This document shows, one piece after another, positions 52,430 to 62,412 of a DNA stretch of 64,000 nucleotides. Position numbers and translations under genes: made by a program. The notes beneath the pieces are model-generated. The model had not been told where the DNA came from and did not search any database. It saw only the letters and a program-made list of their open reading frames with translations. The number at the start of each line of letters is the position of its first letter. The stretch's first letter is position 1. This DNA comes from Streptomyces sp. 7-21 (GTDB lineage Bacteria; Actinomycetota; Actinomycetes; Streptomycetales; Streptomycetaceae), in the NCBI RefSeq assembly GCF_016741785.1, contig NZ_JAERRL010000009.1, positions 163,876 to 227,875 of the forward strand. Reading direction: 5' to 3'.

Positions 52430-53584
52430 ATGACCGACGACGGCGCCGCGCACGAGCACCTGTCCGGCCGGGAGCGTGTCCGCTTCCCCGGCATCTCCTC
52501 GCGGGCCTGGGAGCATCCAGCCGACCGGTCCGCGCTCGTGGCGCTGCGGAAGCTGACCGGCTTCGACACCGTCTTCAAGGCGCTCAGCGGCATGCTGCCG
52601 GAGCGGAGTCTGCGGCTGCTGTTCCTGTCCGACTCGGTGCGGGTGGACGAGCGCCAGTTCCCGCACCTGCACCAGATGCTGCTGGACGCCTGCTACGTGC
52701 TGGACCTGGAGCGGGTCCCGCCGATGTACGTCACGCAGGACCCGAAGCCGAACGCGATGTGCGTCGGGCTCGACCAGCCGCTGATCGTGCTGACGTCCGG
52801 GCTGGTGGAGCTGCTCGACGAGGACGAGATGCGGGCCGCCATCGGGCACGAGGTGGGCCACGCGCTCTCGGGGCACGCGGTGTACCGCACGATCCTGCTG
52901 TTCCTGACGAGCGTCGCCGTCCGCGTCGCGTGGATCCCGCTGGGCAACCTGGCGGTCACGGCCATCGTCTCGGCGCTGCGGGAGTGGTTCCGCAAGTCCG
53001 AACTGTCCGCCGACCGGGCGGGGCTGCTGGTCAGCCAGGACCCGCAGGCGGGTCTGCGGGTGCTGATGAAGCTGGCGGGCGGCAACCACCTGCACGAGAT
53101 GAACACCGACGCCTTCCTCGAGCAGGCGGAGGAGTACGAGCGGGGCGGTGACCTGCGCGACTCCGTGCTGAAGATCCTCAACGTGCTGCCGCGCACGCAC
53201 CCCTTCGCCGCGGTCCGCGCGGCCGAGCTGCACCGCTGGTCCCAGGGCCGCGACTACCAGCGGATCCTCGAGGGGCACTACCCGCGGCGCGACGAGGACG
53301 GCGGCGTGTCGGTCAGCGGCTCCGTCAAGGAGTCCGCCGGCCACTACGCCAGGACCGTCAAGGAGAGCACGGACCCGCTGATGCGGCTGGTCAGCGACGT
53401 CGCCAGCGGCGCGGGCGAGCTCGGCGGCAAGCTGCGGGACCTCGCCACGGGCCGCGTCCGCCCGCCGCGGCAGCGCGGATCCGGCCACGGCGGCGGCAGC
53501 GGCAACGGCAGCGGCAACGGCGATGGCGACGGCGACGGCGGGAGCGCCGCGGCTAACGAGCGGCCGGATCCGGAAGGGCGTTAG
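52430..53584 (+). CDS. M48-family metallopeptidase (HtpX-like)
   Basis: A 384-residue peptidase. Catalytic HEVGH is near residue 143 and the downstream zinc ligand Glu is in ELSADRAGLL. Two hydrophobic segments around IGHEVGHALSG and LFLTSVAVRVAWIPL suggest membrane association. A Gly/Asn/Asp-rich low-complexity tail ends the protein. Start ATG 52430 is preceded by AGGAGGGG at 52414-52421. Its 3' end overlaps the convergent SCO2583-like gene by 32 bp. Confidence 0.92.
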   Translation: MTDDGAAHEHLSGRERVRFPGISSRAWEHPADRSALVALRKLTGFDTVFKALSGMLPERSLRLLFLSDSVRVDERQFPHLHQMLLDACYVLDLERVPPMYVTQDPKPNAMCVGLDQPLIVLTSGLVELLDEDEMRAAIGHEVGHALSGHAVYRTILLFLTSVAVRVAWIPLGNLAVTAIVSALREWFRKSELSADRAGLLVSQDPQAGLRVLMKLAGGNHLHEMNTDAFLEQAEEYERGGDLRDSVLKILNVLPRTHPFAAVRAAELHRWSQGRDYQRILEGHYPRRDEDGGVSVSGSVKESAGHYARTVKESTDPLMRLVSDVASGAGELGGKLRDLATGRVRPPRQRGSGHGGGSGNGSGNGDGDGDGGSAAANERPDPEGR

Positions 53585-53586
53585 CC
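53551..53586. terminator. Bidirectional hairpin holding both stop codons of convergent genes
   Basis: GGCTAACG (53551-53558) and CGTTAGCC (53579-53586) enclose CCGGATCCGG. The left arm contains the stop of the minus-strand gene and the right arm the TAG of the M48 gene. It is the only terminator candidate for both. Confidence 0.6.
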
Positions 53587-54638
53587 GACAGCGTGCCGCA
53601 CACCGGCAGCCGCTCCTCCGGCGGCGCGTACGGGTCGACGCCCCCGCTGGGGTGCGCCGACGCCTCCTCGCCGGCCAGCAGCGGCTCCAGCGTGTCGGCG
53701 GTCTGGGCCGCGCAGTCCATGGGCCCGGCCATCGTCTCGCTGCCGCGCAGCCCGACCTGCCGCTCCCGCAGGCTCTGGTCGGTGAACAGCAGCCGTGTCT
53801 CCCGCTGCACCGTGAACAGCGAGGCGGGCGCCCCGGGAGCCCCGGCGGGGCGCAGCGCGTAGGCGATGGTGTGGGTGCCGGTGACCTGGAGCAGGTCCTC
53901 GCTTATCTCGGTGAACGTGAACTCGCCGTCCACGCGCGGCACCGGATCGGCCAGGGCGATCTCCTCGGGATCGAAGCGGACGATCCAGCTGGTCACCGTC
54001 GTGGAGCTGTCCGTACCCGCCAGGGCCCGGTCGAACTGGTTGAGCTGCTCGGGCCCCAGCAGCTCCCGCACCGGCGCGTACGCCTCGCCGGTGAGCACCT
54101 CCGGCGTCAGCGCGCTGGCCTCGAGGTACTCCTTGGCCAGCGTGAGCGAGGTGAGGACCTGCTCGCGTGAGAAGTGGGCCGTGGCCCGCGGGTCGGGCAG
54201 CCGCACGCCCCCGGCGCCGACGCCGAAGTCCGCCGCCGGCCCGGCGGCGAACAGGCGGTCGGTGTCCTGGGACCCGGGCACCTCCTCGGCGGGCGCGAGC
54301 GGCACGACCGTGCTGACCGGCGGATCGACGGAGCCGGTGGCGCCCGTGGGGTAGGGATTGTTGCCGCCCAGGTAGATGGCGGCGGCGAAGGCCACCAGGA
54401 TGATGAGTGCCAGCGCTATGCCCTGTTTGGGCAGTACCCGGACGCCCGGCGGGGGCGGCTCGGGCGGACGGCTGCGCACGGGCGTCGTGTGCTCCTCGAG
54501 GCGCTCCTGCGCCGAGTACTCCTGCAGCCGCGCAGCCCTGACGAACGACTCGTCGAAGACGGTCGGTGGGTAGTCCTCGTCCCCGGCACCCGGCATCCCA
54601 CCGGGTACCCCTTCGGGGGGATCAGTACGCCCGGCCAC
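53553..54638 (-). CDS. SCO2583-family membrane protein
   Basis: A 361-residue single-pass protein. A cytosolic part contains TVFDESFVRAARLQEYSAQE (residues 26-45), shared with the neighbouring protein; the helix is at about 72-91 (GIALALIILVAFAAAIYLG); the outer part has many acidic residues and a Cys pair (MDCAAQ and VCGTLS). The layout and shared N-terminal motif match the SCO2583/SCO2584 group of the Streptomyces spore-wall region. Biochemical function is unknown. Confidence 0.82.
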   Translation of the reverse strand: MAGRTDPPEGVPGGMPGAGDEDYPPTVFDESFVRAARLQEYSAQERLEEHTTPVRSRPPEPPPPGVRVLPKQGIALALIILVAFAAAIYLGGNNPYPTGATGSVDPPVSTVVPLAPAEEVPGSQDTDRLFAAGPAADFGVGAGGVRLPDPRATAHFSREQVLTSLTLAKEYLEASALTPEVLTGEAYAPVRELLGPEQLNQFDRALAGTDSSTTVTSWIVRFDPEEIALADPVPRVDGEFTFTEISEDLLQVTGTHTIAYALRPAGAPGAPASLFTVQRETRLLFTDQSLRERQVGLRGSETMAGPMDCAAQTADTLEPLLAGEEASAHPSGGVDPYAPPEERLPVCGTLSANALPDPAAR

Positions 54639-54731
54639 CTCTCCAGCGTAGGTCGCCCCCGAGGACCGAAACAGTCCCTCTTCCCGACGACTTTCCCCCG
54701 GATCGTCTTGGTGCCTTCACCTAATGTCCAC

Positions 54732-55403
54732 TCAGGTGCCGGCGCCGGGCTCGTCGGTGTCGCGGTCCGTCTCGCCCACCACGGGCGGTTCACCGGGCGC
54801 GATGGACGGCGCCGGGCGCGGCTCCTGCCGCTGGGAGCCCGCCCGCTGCACGGCTATGAGCGCGAACGCGAGCACGCTCAACCCCATCACGACGGCCAGC
54901 ACGCAGGCAACGGGCCGCTGCCACCGCGCCGGGCGCCACCCCCGGCCCGGCGCGCGGCCCGCCAGGCCCGCGCCGTAGGCGGCCGGGGCAGCCAGGTGCG
55001 GCGAGTACGGCGCCTCGTAGGCGCCGAAGCGGCCGTCGCCGGACTCGTCGTCCTCCTCCGGCAGGTACCGCGTGTAGTCGGAGCGGTCGAAGCGGCCCTC
55101 GTCGTCCTCCCCGGCGGCCTCGCCGTCCGCGTACTCGTCCTCGTCGTCAAAACCGGACGGTCCGGTTCCGGCATCGGCCTCCGGGTAGTCCGCGAAGCCG
55201 GGTTCTGCCGCGGCCTCGGACTCGGCGCGCTCCAAGGCCGCGTAGAGTATCCGCTCGGCCGCACTGGGCTCATGGATCTCAGCAGCCTTGACGAACGTCT
55301 CGTCAAGGACCACGGCCGCGAACGCCTCGTCACTCGCCCCGCGGTCCTGGCTGTCGGGCCCCTCGCCGTCCGGGGACAGCGGGCCTCTTACGTCGTCAGG
55401 CAC
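54732..55403 (-). CDS. SCO2584-family spore-wall-associated membrane protein
   Basis: A 223-residue protein. N-terminal VVLDETFVKAAEIHEPSAAE (residues 31-50) parallels the neighbour's motif. An acidic Asp/Glu/Tyr-rich central part follows, then one helix (PVACVLAVVMGLSVLAFALI, near 168-187) and a short Pro/Glu outer tail. I chose GTG 55401-55403 (PDDVRGPLS follows) since upstream sequence is not conserved. In S. coelicolor a protein of this family, SCO2584, interacts with the sporulation Mre machinery; the assignment here is by motif and synteny. Confidence 0.75.
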   Translation of the reverse strand: MPDDVRGPLSPDGEGPDSQDRGASDEAFAAVVLDETFVKAAEIHEPSAAERILYAALERAESEAAAEPGFADYPEADAGTGPSGFDDEDEYADGEAAGEDDEGRFDRSDYTRYLPEEDDESGDGRFGAYEAPYSPHLAAPAAYGAGLAGRAPGRGWRPARWQRPVACVLAVVMGLSVLAFALIAVQRAGSQRQEPRPAPSIAPGEPPVVGETDRDTDEPGAGT

Positions 55404-55485
55404 GTCATCCAGCGTAGGGCGATGCGGCCGCCAAGGGGAGGGCCGAGCCGAATTCACTCGATCCGGGGCCCGCCGCCCCGCCTGC

Positions 55486-56817
55486 TCAGCGCCGGATGTG
55501 CCCGTCGCCCTCCACCACGTACGTGGTGGACGTCAGCTCCGGCAGACCCATCGGGCCGCGCGCGTGCAGCTTCTGCGTCGAGATGCCGATCTCGGCGCCG
55601 AAGCCGAACTGCCCGCCGTCGGTGAACCGGGTGGAGGCGTTGACCATCACGGCGGTCGAGTCCATCAGCGACACGAAGCGCTGCGCGGCAGCGGTGTCGC
55701 GGGTGACGATCGCCTCGGTGTGGCCCGACGTCCAGCGGCGGATGTGGGCCGCGGCCTCGTCCAGGCCCGGCACGACGGCGGCGGCGATGTCGTAGCTGAG
55801 GTACTCGGTCGCCCAGTCCTCCTCGGTGGCGGGCACGACCCGCGTGCCGGCGGCGGCGCCCGCCTTCTGCCACGCCTCGTCGCCGTGGACGGTGACGCCC
55901 GCCTCGGTCAGCGCGGCCAGGGCGCGCGGCAGGAACGCGTCGGCGATGCCCGCGTGCACCAGCACCGTCTCCGCGGCGTTGCACACGCTGGGGCGCTGCG
56001 CCTTGGAGTTGACCAGGATCGACACCGCCATCTCCAGGTCGGCCGACTCGTCCACGTACACGTGGCAGTTGCCGGTGCCGGTCTCGATCACGGGCACGGT
56101 CGACTCGTTGACCACGGTCTGGATCAGCGAGGCGCCGCCGCGCGGGATCAGCACGTCCACCAGGCCGCGCGCCCGCATCAGCTCGCCGGCGGACTCCCGG
56201 CCCTCGCCCGGCACCAGCTGCACCGCGTCGGCGGGCAGCCCGGCGCCCGCGACGGCGTCCCTGAGCACGCCGACCAGCGCCGTGTTGGAGGAGTAGGCCG
56301 AGGACGAACCGCGCAGCAGCACCGCGTTGCCCGACTTCAGGCACAGGCTCGCGGCGTCCACCGTCACGTTCGGCCGCGCCTCGTAGATGATGCCGACGAC
56401 CCCCAGCGGCACCCGGATCTGCCGCAGCCGCAGGCCGTTCGGCAGCGTCGAGCCGCGCACGACCTCGCCCACCGGGTCCGGCAGCGCCACCACGTCCCTG
56501 ACGTCCGCCGCGATCGACGCGATCCGCTCCGGCGTGAGCATCAGCCGGTCGATGATCGCCTCGGACGTGCCCGCCTCACGGGCGCGGCTGGTGTCCGTGG
56601 CGTTGGCCTCGATGATCTCCTCGGCGCGGGCTTCCAGCGCGTCGGCGATCGCCAGCAGGGCGCCGTCACGCGCCGTGCGCGGCAGCGGCGCCAGGGCGGC
56701 GGCGGCCGCCTTGGCGCGCCGTGCGGCGGCGGTCACGGGCGAGGCCGGCGCGGCCTCCCCGGAAGCGGCGGACCCGGCAGAAGCGGACGGAGCGGCAGAG
56801 GACGGGGTACGGCTCAT
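55486..56817 (-). CDS. proA: Gamma-glutamyl phosphate reductase
   Basis: A 443-residue aldehyde-dehydrogenase-fold enzyme of proline synthesis. Catalytic Cys is in [16 protein letters not shown]; the NADPH-binding segment [31 protein letters not shown] and [11 protein letters not shown] are family-diagnostic. The N-terminal 25 residues are a low-complexity Ser/Ala tail. proB lies two genes away on the same strand. Confidence 0.96.
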   Translation of the reverse strand: MSRTPSSAAPSASAGSAASGEAAPASPVTAAARRAKAAAAALAPLPRTARDGALLAIADALEARAEEIIEANATDTSRAREAGTSEAIIDRLMLTPERIASIAADVRDVVALPDPVGEVVRGSTLPNGLRLRQIRVPLGVVGIIYEARPNVTVDAASLCLKSGNAVLLRGSSSAYSSNTALVGVLRDAVAGAGLPADAVQLVPGEGRESAGELMRARGLVDVLIPRGGASLIQTVVNESTVPVIETGTGNCHVYVDESADLEMAVSILVNSKAQRPSVCNAAETVLVHAGIADAFLPRALAALTEAGVTVHGDEAWQKAGAAAGTRVVPATEEDWATEYLSYDIAAAVVPGLDEAAAHIRRWTSGHTEAIVTRDTAAAQRFVSLMDSTAVMVNASTRFTDGGQFGFGAEIGISTQKLHARGPMGLPELTSTTYVVEGDGHIRR

Positions 56818-56877
56818 GTCCGGAAGGGTAACCGAGCCGGCACCCGCGCTGCCGGGGCGTCCGCGGTCTGGAACCCG

Positions 56878-57270
56878 TCAGAACGGCTGCACGCCCATCG
56901 GCGCGGCCGGCGGCGGCCCGTACCCCTCAGCGATCCGCTGGTGGTACGTCTCCCGGCCGATGACCTCCAGGCCGACGATCTCCCACGGCGGCAGCCGCGC
57001 GGTCCGCCGGTGCTCGCCCCACAGCCGCAGCGCTACCGCGGCCGCGTCGTGCAGATCACGCGCCTCTTCCCAGTAGCGGATCTCGGCGCGGTCGCAGGCG
57101 TAGCGGCCGGTGAGGAGGAACGGGTGGTCGTGCGCCAGCCGTTCCAGCGCCCGCCGCACCTCGTGCCGGGGCGCGGCTGCCCCGGCCACGCTCAGCGTCA
57201 CGTGCCACAGCCGGGACACCGGGCGCTCAATACTCCCGCGTCCCCCTTCGACGCTGGCCAGTCGTCTCAC
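56878..57270 (-). CDS. Conserved hypothetical protein between proA and proB
   Basis: A 130-residue protein, probably cytosolic. Visible: LWHVTLSVAGAAAPRHEVRR, DHPFLLTGRYACDRAEIRYW, then WGEHRRTARLPPWEIVGLEV and a Pro-rich end GYGPPPAAPMGVQPF. It resembles a small alpha/beta fold, function unknown. Start may be the ATG at 57270 or an internal GTG at 57219. It is a regular streptomycete neighbour of proA. Confidence 0.65.
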   Translation of the reverse strand: MRRLASVEGGRGSIERPVSRLWHVTLSVAGAAAPRHEVRRALERLAHDHPFLLTGRYACDRAEIRYWEEARDLHDAAAVALRLWGEHRRTARLPPWEIVGLEVIGRETYHQRIAEGYGPPPAAPMGVQPF

Positions 57271-57476
57271 CGGCGGCCTCCTGAAGATGCTGGTGCTGTG
57301 CTCCGGTGCGGGGCGCCGCCGTTCGCCGGGCGCACCCTCGCGGAAGCACTCACAAAACCCCTCAGGAAAAGTGGAGCAGGTTGCGCGGCGCGGCGCGGCG
57401 GTTTCCCCGGATTTCCCGGAATCCTCAGGCGCGTTCCGGCCGCTGGCCGGGCCGCCTCATCCCGGCCGGCTGGCCG

Positions 57477-58634
57477 TCACGCCCGCATCAGCACGAGGTC
57501 ATCACGGTGGACGACCTCCCGCTCGTACGCCGGGCCCAGCTCCCGCGCCAGCTCGCGGGTCGAACGGCCGATCAGCCGGGGGATTTCGCGGGCGTCGAAG
57601 TTGACGAGCCCGCGCGCCACCGCCCGCCCCGACGCGTCCCGCAGCTCAATGGGCTCCCCCGCCGTGAACTCGCCCTCGACAGCCGTGATCCCGGCCGGCA
57701 GCAGCGAGCTGTGGCGCTGCGTGACGGCCGCCACGGCGCCGTCGTCCAGCGTCACCGAGCCGCGCGGCGAGGAGGCGTGCGCCAGCCACAGCAGCCGCCC
57801 CCGGGAACGAGGGCCGGTGGGACGGAAGTACGTCCCCGCCTCGCCGCCGGACAGCGCCGCGTCGGCCTGGCTGGCGGCGGCCAGCACCACGGGGATGCCG
57901 GCACTGGTGGCGATGGTGGCGGCCTCGACCTTCGTCGCCATGCCGCCGGTGCCCACTCCGGAGCGCCCCGCCCGGCCCAGCTCGACGCCCTCCAGGTCGG
58001 CGGGCCCGGTGACCTCGGTGATCCGCCGGGCGCCGGGCCGGGAGGGGTCGCCGTCGTACAGGCCGTCGACGTCGGACAGCAGCACCAGCAGGTCGGCGCG
58101 CGCCAGGTGGGCGACGAGCGCGGCGAGGCGGTCGTTGTCGCCGAACCGGATCTCGTCCGTCGCCACGGTGTCGTTCTCGTTGACAACCGGCATCACGCCC
58201 AGCTTCAGCAGCTGGTCCAGGGTGCGGTAGGCGTTGCGGTAGTGGGTGCGGCGCGCGGTGTCGTCCGACGTCAGCAGCACCTGCCCGACGCGGCGGCCGT
58301 AACGGGCGAACGACGCGGTGTAGCGGGCCAGCAGCAGCCCCTGGCCAACGCTGGCGGCCGCCTGCTGCCTGGCCAGGTCGGTCGGCCTGCGGGAGAAGCC
58401 CAGCGGCGCCAGCCCGGCCGCGATGGCGCCGGAGGAGACCAGGATGATCTCCTTCTCACCGCCGCGGTCGCTGCCGCTGCCTGTCCGGCCGTTGGACTGC
58501 GTCCTGACCAGGACGTCGACCAGCGCGTCGACGCGGTCGGCGTCGAGCCCGCCGGCGGCGGTGGTCAGCGAGGACGATCCGACCTTGACGACGATCCTGC
58601 GGGCGTCACGAACGTCCTGCCGTGCCGGTGTCAC
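57477..58634 (-). CDS. proB: Glutamate 5-kinase with PUA domain
   Basis: A 385-residue kinase. Amino-acid-kinase motifs: RIVVKVGSSSL, EIILVSSGAIAAGL, VNENDTVATDEIRFGDND and GTGGMATKVEAA. A C-terminal PUA domain (RGLVNFDAREIPRLIGRST) is present. It catalyses the first step of proline synthesis. GTG 58632-58634 is preceded by GGGGAAG. About 200 bp separate it from the hypothetical gene downstream, with nothing evident in between. Confidence 0.96.
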   Translation of the reverse strand: MTPARQDVRDARRIVVKVGSSSLTTAAGGLDADRVDALVDVLVRTQSNGRTGSGSDRGGEKEIILVSSGAIAAGLAPLGFSRRPTDLARQQAAASVGQGLLLARYTASFARYGRRVGQVLLTSDDTARRTHYRNAYRTLDQLLKLGVMPVVNENDTVATDEIRFGDNDRLAALVAHLARADLLVLLSDVDGLYDGDPSRPGARRITEVTGPADLEGVELGRAGRSGVGTGGMATKVEAATIATSAGIPVVLAAASQADAALSGGEAGTYFRPTGPRSRGRLLWLAHASSPRGSVTLDDGAVAAVTQRHSSLLPAGITAVEGEFTAGEPIELRDASGRAVARGLVNFDAREIPRLIGRSTRELARELGPAYEREVVHRDDLVLMRA

Positions 58635-58795
58635 TGTGCTTCCCCACGCTCCACGGTGCTCGCGCGCGGGCTTCCGGGCCCGCTCATCCGTAATCTACCT
58701 GGCTGTACGCCCTGGCCCCGAAAATTGCCGTGCTACCGGGCACCGTCCTACGCTCGCCTGCACATTCCCATCCCTCACCCTCAGGAGCCGGACCA

Positions 58796-60847
58796 GTGCT
58801 AGCTGCCGCATCGTCCCTCCTCCGCCGCCGCGGCGCGCAAGGCGTGGCCTTGCTGGGGCTGCTGCTCTGCTTCGCCGCGCAGCTCCTCGGCGCCCAGCTG
58901 CCCGACGCCCAGCTGCTCGCCGTCGGTGCGGCCGCGGGCCTGCTGCTCGACCTCGGCCTGCGGCTGTGGTACTCGCCGCCGCTCAGCCTGCTGGCGCGGC
59001 TGCACTGCGACGAGACGATCCGGCAGCTGCTGCGCGACCTGCTGATCGTGACCGCGCTGGTGCAGGTGCCGGGCGTCAGCCCCGGGGAACAGGTGACGCT
59101 CGCCGCCGGCCTGCTGCTCGGCTACGGTGCGCACTTCCTCGGCCGCGGCCTGGCGCTGCTGGTGCGCCGCTCCCGCACGCTGCCGGTCGTCACCCGCAAC
59201 ATCGACGTCTCCGAGCTGGGCCTGTCCCCGGCCCCGCCCCGGCTGCTGATGACCTCCAACCGCCGGATACTGCTGTTCTCCCTGCCGGGGACGGCCGGCC
59301 TGCTGGCCACCGTGCTGACGGAGCACGCCGCCTGGGGCATGGCGGGCATCGGGGTGACGCTGGCGCTGTTCGCGGGCTCGGCGCTGTACCTGGCGACCTG
59401 GCTGCTGCCCGGCAAGCGCCCGCCGTCCGCCGAGCGCGTCACCGAGTGGTTCACGCGGTGGCTGGACGAGTACAAGCCGGACGTCGGCCTGTACTTCTCC
59501 GGCGGCTCCGCCACGGCCTACCAGGCGAACATGTGGCTGTCGACGCTGGCCTCGCTGGAGGGACGCCCGCTGATCGTGCTGCGCGAGCGCGGCATGGTGC
59601 AGCTGATCTCGGCCACGGACGTGCCCATCGTGTGCCTGCCCCGCGTCGCGCACCTGATGCTGCTGGAGCACTCCACGCTCAAGGTGCTGCTGCACCCGGC
59701 CAATGCCCCCAAGACCTCGCAGGTGCTCCGCATCCCCACGCTGAAGCACGCGTTCACCAACCACGGCGAGAGCGACAAGCTCTCCAGCTGCAACCCGTAC
59801 GCCAAGGTCTACGACGAGGTGTGGGTGGCCGGCCCGGCGGCGCGCAAGCGGTACGAGCTGGCCGACGTCGGCGTGGACGACCGCGACATCGTCGAGGTCG
59901 GCCGCCCGCAGCTCGCCCCGATCCGGCCCGCCGACGGCCCGCCGCCCGCCGACGGCCCGGTGACCGTGCTCTACGCGCCGACGTGGGAGGGCTGGACCGA
60001 CGACCCGGGCAACACCTCGCTGATCCTCGCCGGGGAGAACATCGTCCGGGCCCTGCTGGCCGACCCGCGGGTGCGGCTGCTGTACAAGCCGCACCCGATG
60101 ACCGGCTCCGTCGACCCCCGCGCGGGCGCGGCCGACGCCCGCATCCGCGAGCTGATCGCGGCGGCCAACGAGGCCTCCGGCGCGGCTGTGCCGGCCGACC
60201 AGGCCGCCCGTGAGGCGGAGCTGGAACGCCGCACCCACGAGCTGCGCCAGCTGACCGCGACGGCCTTCCGCCGCAGCGCGGACGAGGTGGAGCGGATGCT
60301 CCTCCAGGGCAGGCCCGAGCCGGGCCGCGCCGAGCGCGTGGCGCAGGCCATGGACGCCTGGCGGGCGGCGTTCTGGGCGGCGCAGCCGGAGCGGCGGCAT
60401 CTGGTGCTCACCGGCCAGCGCCCGGACATCTACAGCTGCTTCAACCAGGCCGACCTGCTGATCTCGGACGTCTCCAGCGTGGTGGCCGACTTCCTGGCGA
60501 GCGCCAAGCCCTACGCGGTGGCCAACACCAGCGGCCTGCCCGAGGACGAGTTCAAGGCCGTCAACCCGACGGTGCGCGCCGCGACGATCCTCACGCCGGA
60601 CGCGGCCGGGATTCCCGGGCTGATCGAGGCCGTGATCGACCCGGCACGGGACACGCTGGCTGCCGACCGCGCCGAGCTGAAGGAGTACCTGCTCGGCCCG
60701 GCGGAGCCGCCCTCACTGACCCGCTTCCAGAACGCGGTCACCGCGCTCGCCGCCAAGGCCGAGGCGCGCCGGATCCGGCAGGCCGAGGCGGCGGCGAAGA
60801 CGACACCGACGCCGCGCCCGGCCGTCAACGAGGGCGCCGCGCCCTGA
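58796..60847 (+). CDS. CDP-glycerol glycerophosphotransferase-like polymerase (SCO2590-like)
   Basis: A 683-residue protein with about four to six hydrophobic helices in the first 190 residues and a soluble transferase domain behind. The latter has CDP-glycerol-transferase features: TNHGESDK, VLYAPTWEGW, LYKPHPMTG and NQADLLISDVSSVVADFL near the C terminus. The C-terminal tail is Ala/Lys-rich. It should polymerise phosphodiester-linked units, as in teichoic or spore-wall glycopolymers. Start GTG 58796 has AGGAG at 58783-58787; an upstream ATG at 58730 lacks one. SCO2590 in S. coelicolor has the same neighbours (obg, proB). Confidence 0.82.
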   Translation: MLAAASSLLRRRGAQGVALLGLLLCFAAQLLGAQLPDAQLLAVGAAAGLLLDLGLRLWYSPPLSLLARLHCDETIRQLLRDLLIVTALVQVPGVSPGEQVTLAAGLLLGYGAHFLGRGLALLVRRSRTLPVVTRNIDVSELGLSPAPPRLLMTSNRRILLFSLPGTAGLLATVLTEHAAWGMAGIGVTLALFAGSALYLATWLLPGKRPPSAERVTEWFTRWLDEYKPDVGLYFSGGSATAYQANMWLSTLASLEGRPLIVLRERGMVQLISATDVPIVCLPRVAHLMLLEHSTLKVLLHPANAPKTSQVLRIPTLKHAFTNHGESDKLSSCNPYAKVYDEVWVAGPAARKRYELADVGVDDRDIVEVGRPQLAPIRPADGPPPADGPVTVLYAPTWEGWTDDPGNTSLILAGENIVRALLADPRVRLLYKPHPMTGSVDPRAGAADARIRELIAAANEASGAAVPADQAAREAELERRTHELRQLTATAFRRSADEVERMLLQGRPEPGRAERVAQAMDAWRAAFWAAQPERRHLVLTGQRPDIYSCFNQADLLISDVSSVVADFLASAKPYAVANTSGLPEDEFKAVNPTVRAATILTPDAAGIPGLIEAVIDPARDTLAADRAELKEYLLGPAEPPSLTRFQNAVTALAAKAEARRIRQAEAAAKTTPTPRPAVNEGAAP

Positions 60848-60884
60848 CGGCCACCGCGGCGCCGCCACGGACAACCGCGACACG

Positions 60885-60923
60885 GGTAACGCCCCTTCCG
60901 CCGCCGGCGGAAGGGGCGTTACC
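60885..60923. terminator. Bidirectional terminator between polymerase and obg genes
   Basis: A perfect inverted repeat of 16 bp arms (GGTAACGCCCCTTCCG and CGGAAGGGGCGTTACC) around CCGCCGG, 38 bp from the polymerase stop and 44 bp from the obg stop. Symmetry suits both strands. Confidence 0.85.
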
Positions 60924-60966
60924 GTCACTGCCCCGGCAGGAGCCGTGCCCGCGGCACGGCCTCCCG

Positions 60967-62391
60967 CTACTCCTCGTCGTTTCCGAGGTTCTCCAGGCGC
61001 TGGGCCTCCCGCTCGCGGCGGCGCTGGGCGGCGGGCCGCAGCTCATTGAGCCGGTGGTCCTCGCCGCGGCGGCCGAGCATCTCGGCGCCCGCCATGACCG
61101 ACGGCTCCCAGTCGAAGACCACCGCGTCGTCGCCCGGGCCGATGATGACGCCGTCGCCCTCCCGGGCACCGGCCTTGAACAGCTCGTCCTCGACGCCGAG
61201 CCGGTTGAGCCGGTCGGCGAGGTAGCCGACGGCCTCCTCGTTGCTGAAGTCCGTCTGCCGCACCCAGCGTTCCGGCTTGTCGCCGCGCACCCGGAACAGC
61301 CCCTCGCCCTCGCGAGTGACGGTGAAGCCCGCGTCGTCGACGGCCTTGGGACGGATGACCACGCGTGTGGAGGTCTCCTTGGGCCGCGCGGCCCGCGCCT
61401 GGGCCACGAGCGAGGCAAGCGCGAACGACAGCTCCCGCAGTCCGCGGCGGGAGACGGCGGAGACGTCGAAGACCTGGTAGCCGCGTGCCTCGAGGTCGGG
61501 CCTGACGATGTCGGCGAGTTCCTGCCCTTCGGGGATGTCCGTCTTGTTGAGCACGACCAGCCGCGGCCGGTCCTCCAGGCCGCCGTACGCGGCGAGTTCG
61601 GACTCGATGACGTCGAGGTCGGAGACCGGGTCGCGGTCCCGTTCCAGCGTGGCGCAGTCCAGCACGTGGACCAGGACGGAGCAGCGTTCGACGTGCCGCA
61701 GGAAGTCCAGTCCCAGGCCCTTGCCCTGGCTGGCGCCGGGGATGAGCCCCGGCACGTCGGCGATCGTGTAGACGACGTCGCCGGCCGTCGCGACGCCGAG
61801 ATTGGGCACGAGCGTGGTGAACGGATAGTCGGCGATCTTGGGCCTGGCCGCCGACAGCACGGAGATCAGCGACGACTTGCCCGCGCTCGGGTAGCCCACG
61901 AGCGCCACGTCGGCGACCGTCTTCAGCTCCAGCACCAGGTGGCGCTCCTCGCCCGGCTCGCCCAGCAGGGCGAAGCCAGGCGCCTTGCGGCGGGCGGAGG
62001 CGAGGGCGGCGTTGCCCAGCCCGCCCCGGCCGCCCTGCCCGGCGATGAAGCGAGTGCCGGCGCCGACCAGATCGGCGAGCACCGTGCCGTCCCGGTCGAG
62101 GACGACGGTTCCCTCCGGCACCGGCAGCACGAGGTCCTGGCCGTTCGCGCCGTTGCGGTGGCCGCCCGCGCCGGGGCGGCCGTTGGTGGCCCGGCGGTAC
62201 GGCCGGTGGTGGTACTCGAGCAGCGTGGTCACGTCGGGGTCCACGACCAGCACGACGTCGCCGCCACGCCCGCCGTCTCCCCCGTCCGGGCCTCCGAGCG
62301 GCTTGAACTTCTCCCGGTGCACGGAGGCGCAGCCGTGCCCCCCATTGCCCGCGACGACATGCAGCTCGACGCGGTCCACGAAGGTGGTCAT
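60967..62391 (-). CDS. obg: GTPase Obg
   Basis: A 474-residue Obg/CgtA. Glycine-rich Obg fold ([19 protein letters not shown]), GTPase motifs [20 protein letters not shown] and NKTD, and a C-terminal OCT domain ([19 protein letters not shown]). In streptomycetes Obg affects sporulation onset. It lies 97 bp downstream of rpmA with a hairpin in between and is the last gene of the rplU-rpmA-obg operon. Confidence 0.97.
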   Translation of the reverse strand: MTTFVDRVELHVVAGNGGHGCASVHREKFKPLGGPDGGDGGRGGDVVLVVDPDVTTLLEYHHRPYRRATNGRPGAGGHRNGANGQDLVLPVPEGTVVLDRDGTVLADLVGAGTRFIAGQGGRGGLGNAALASARRKAPGFALLGEPGEERHLVLELKTVADVALVGYPSAGKSSLISVLSAARPKIADYPFTTLVPNLGVATAGDVVYTIADVPGLIPGASQGKGLGLDFLRHVERCSVLVHVLDCATLERDRDPVSDLDVIESELAAYGGLEDRPRLVVLNKTDIPEGQELADIVRPDLEARGYQVFDVSAVSRRGLRELSFALASLVAQARAARPKETSTRVVIRPKAVDDAGFTVTREGEGLFRVRGDKPERWVRQTDFSNEEAVGYLADRLNRLGVEDELFKAGAREGDGVIIGPGDDAVVFDWEPSVMAGAEMLGRRGEDHRLNELRPAAQRRREREAQRLENLGNDEE

Positions 62392-62412
62392 CTGGTGTCC
62401 TCCTGAACGCCG

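Noticed and set aside
57271..57476. Possible gene or regulatory element between the hypothetical gene and proB
   Set aside because: No frame with credible start and codon bias and no strong hairpin; I treat it as plain intergenic sequence.
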